A DNA stretch of 6,143 bases from an uncultured Oscillibacter sp. (GTDB lineage Bacteria; Bacillota; Clostridia; Oscillospirales; Oscillospiraceae): contig CAOJHG010000142.1 of the NCBI GenBank assembly GCA_948435975.1, forward strand, positions 1 to 6,143, in the 5' to 3' direction. Position numbers and translations under genes: made by a program. The notes under the pieces were generated by a model. That model saw only the letters and a program-made list of their open reading frames with translations, was not told the origin of the DNA and did no database searches. Shown here piece by piece: positions 4,488 through 6,143 of the stretch; position 1 is the first letter of the stretch, and each line of letters starts with the position of its first letter.

Positions 4488-6143
4488 ATGAAAAATCTTT
4501 CCCGGAAGCAGCGGAAAATGCTCTTCCGTATTGTTCTTGCGGCGGTACTGCTGGCAGTTGCAGAGCTGGCCCTGACAAATGTGGCGGGCGTATCGCTTTT
4601 GTGGCTGCTGTACTTGCTCCCCTATGCCGTGATTGGCTGGGACGTTCTCTACAAGGCGGTCCGCAACATCTGCAACGGCCAGGTCTTTGACGAGAATTTC
4701 CTCATGGCGATTGCGACGGTGGGGGCCTTTGCGACTGGGGAGTATGCCGAGGCTGTGTTCGTCATGCTCTTCTATCAGACCGGCGAGCTCTTCCAGGATT
4801 ACGCCGTAGGAAAATCCCGCCAATCCATCGCCGCCCTCATGGACATCCGCCCCGACACCGCCAATCTGGAGCTGGAGGACGGGACTTTAGAAGAGGTGGA
4901 CCCAGAGGATGTGGAGGTAGGCGCCATTGTTGCCGTGCGGCCGGGCGAGCGGGTCCCCCTGGACGGCGTGGTAATCGAGGGAGTTTCCGCCCTGGACACC
5001 GCCGCGCTCACCGGAGAATCGGTCCCCCGTGACGTGGCTCCCGGCGACGCGGTTATCAGCGGCTGTGTAAATCAATCCGGTCTGCTGCGGGTGAAGGTAA
5101 CGCGGCCCTGCGAGGAATCTACGGTATCCAAAATCCTGGACCTTGTGGAGAACGCCGGAGAGAAAAAAGCCGCCAGCGAAAATTTCATCACCCGCTTTGC
5201 CCGGTACTATACCCCCTGCGTGGTCATTGCCGCCGCCGCGCTGTTTCTGCTGCCTACCATTGCCCTGGCGCTGCTTCCAGCCTCAGCTCAGCCCGGCTTT
5301 CTGCTGGGAACGGAGTGGACCGGCTGGCTGCACCGGGCGCTGATTTTCCTGGTTATCTCGTGCCCGTGCGCACTGGTGATTTCCGTACCCCTCAGCTTTT
5401 TCGGCGGCATTGGAGGCGCGTCCAAGTGCGGCATCCTGGTGAAAGGCAGCAACTATTTGGAAATTCTCTCCAAAACAGAAACGGTGGTCTTTGACAAGAC
5501 GGGCACTTTGACCCAGGGGAGCTTCACTGTAACCGCCCTGCACCCGGCAGAAGGCTTTGACGAGACCTCTCTGCTGGAATACGCGGCTTTAGCGGAGAGC
5601 TGGTCCAACCACCCGATTTCCCTGTCCCTGCGGAAAGCGTATCAAAAGGAAATTGATGGGAACCGGGTCACGGACGTAGAAGAGATTGCTGGTCACGGCG
5701 TATGCGCCAAGGTGGACGGAAAGCGGGTCTGTGCCGGAAACAGCCGCCTGATGGAGAAAGCGCACATTCCCGGCTGGTCCCCCTGCGAGCTTCCGGGCAC
5801 CATCGTCCATGTAACAGTAGAGAACGTCTACGCAGGCCACATCATCATTTCCGACCTGCCGAAGAAGGAATCCAAAACCCTGGTGGAGCAGTTGAAAGCC
5901 GCCGGCGTCCGGAAAACGGTCATGCTCACCGGCGACACAGAAATGACGGCGAAAGCAGTTGCGCAGGAGCTGGGCCTGGACGAGTATCATGCGGGCCTGC
6001 TTCCAGCGGATAAGGTGGAACGGGTGGAAGCTCTTCTGTCGAAGAAATCCCCTGGCGCCGCTCTGGCCTTTGTGGGAGACGGCATCAACGACGCGCCAGT
6101 TCTCACCCGGGCGGATATCGGCATTGCAATGGGGGTCTTGGGT
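4488..6143 (+). CDS. cadA: Cadmium/zinc-type P1B ATPase without HMA domain, 3' truncated by window
   Basis: Efflux pump for divalent soft metals (Cd, Zn, Pb by family and context), powered by ATP. 552 codons are seen, open to the window end; related HMA-less pumps run roughly 620-640 residues, so the last helices are missing. The N-terminus is a short basic stretch with no metal-binding domain, then helices at about 13-34 and 37-54 and a hairpin region at 70-103. TGES is at 175-178 in the actuator domain, a helix spans about 243-263, and the metal motif C292-P-C294 lies in the next helix. DKTGTLT starts at D336, the HP dipeptide at H375, then MLTGD and GDGINDAP (G530). All catalytic motifs seen are canonical. 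The regulator and HMA gene just upstream support Cd/Zn resistance. The C-terminal Lys and Asp that help define Zn/Cd specificity are outside the window, so cadA rather than a Zn- or Pb-specific name is a best guess. Confidence 0.95.
   Translation, partial: MKNLSRKQRKMLFRIVLAAVLLAVAELALTNVAGVSLLWLLYLLPYAVIGWDVLYKAVRNICNGQVFDENFLMAIATVGAFATGEYAEAVFVMLFYQTGELFQDYAVGKSRQSIAALMDIRPDTANLELEDGTLEEVDPEDVEVGAIVAVRPGERVPLDGVVIEGVSALDTAALTGESVPRDVAPGDAVISGCVNQSGLLRVKVTRPCEESTVSKILDLVENAGEKKAASENFITRFARYYTPCVVIAAAALFLLPTIALALLPASAQPGFLLGTEWTGWLHRALIFLVISCPCALVISVPLSFFGGIGGASKCGILVKGSNYLEILSKTETVVFDKTGTLTQGSFTVTALHPAEGFDETSLLEYAALAESWSNHPISLSLRKAYQKEIDGNRVTDVEEIAGHGVCAKVDGKRVCAGNSRLMEKAHIPGWSPCELPGTIVHVTVENVYAGHIIISDLPKKESKTLVEQLKAAGVRKTVMLTGDTEMTAKAVAQELGLDEYHAGLLPADKVERVEALLSKKSPGAALAFVGDGINDAPVLTRADIGIAMGVLG

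Noticed and set aside
4463..4690. Plus-strand GTG open frame overlapping the start of the second ATPase
   Set aside because: Wrong frame; the ATPase from 4488 has a proper ribosome binding site and family motifs from its beginning.
1..6143. A mobile element or defence island carrying the two ATPases
   Set aside because: No transposase, integrase, terminal repeats, target duplications or change in composition is visible in the window.

Overview
The window looks like chromosomal DNA from a fairly GC-rich Firmicute, most likely a gut Clostridia member of the Oscillospiraceae or Lachnospiraceae type. I infer this from strong AGGAGG-type ribosome binding sites, consensus sigma-A promoters, GC-rich codon choice and the gene families present. 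No rRNA, tRNA, CRISPR array, insertion sequence or attachment site is visible, and gene density is ordinary.

Left part (1-1345): the C-terminal two thirds of a P1B-type heavy-metal ATPase, cut by the window edge. Its catalytic P-domain is intact. Its transmembrane metal motif is Phe-Ser-Cys instead of Cys-Pro-Cys, and the His-Pro dipeptide of its nucleotide domain is His-Ser, so it belongs to a divergent subgroup of unknown substrate.

Middle part (1346-3110): a promoter followed by a two-gene unit. The first gene is a complete ADP-ribosylglycohydrolase with all metal-binding motifs. The second, 42 nt downstream, is a short HAD-type phosphatase resembling the HAD domain of 'Swiss Army Knife' RNA-repair proteins. 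The unit ends at a strong stem-loop shared with a convergent minus-strand gene for a PaaI-like hotdog thioesterase (3111-3539).

Right part (3540-6143): a heavy-metal resistance operon. A perfect-hexamer promoter and an imperfect palindromic operator precede a CadC-like ArsR/SmtB repressor (3700-4062). Next come a free-standing HMA metal-binding protein of 72 residues (4114-4332), a stem-loop terminator or attenuator, and a Cd/Zn-type P1B ATPase with CPC motif (4488 to the window end, incomplete). The ATPase has no HMA domain of its own, so the small HMA protein probably serves as a detached metal-binding domain or chaperone. The repressor should release the operator when it binds Cd, Pb or Zn.

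The gap between the HMA gene and the ATPase also holds a minus-strand promoter-like element pointing into a stem-loop whose U-run is better on the minus strand. Together they could define a small RNA of about 85 nt. I see no certain new system. The best leads are the atypical first ATPase, the ADP-ribosylglycohydrolase/HAD pair, the split HMA/ATPase arrangement, and this candidate small RNA.
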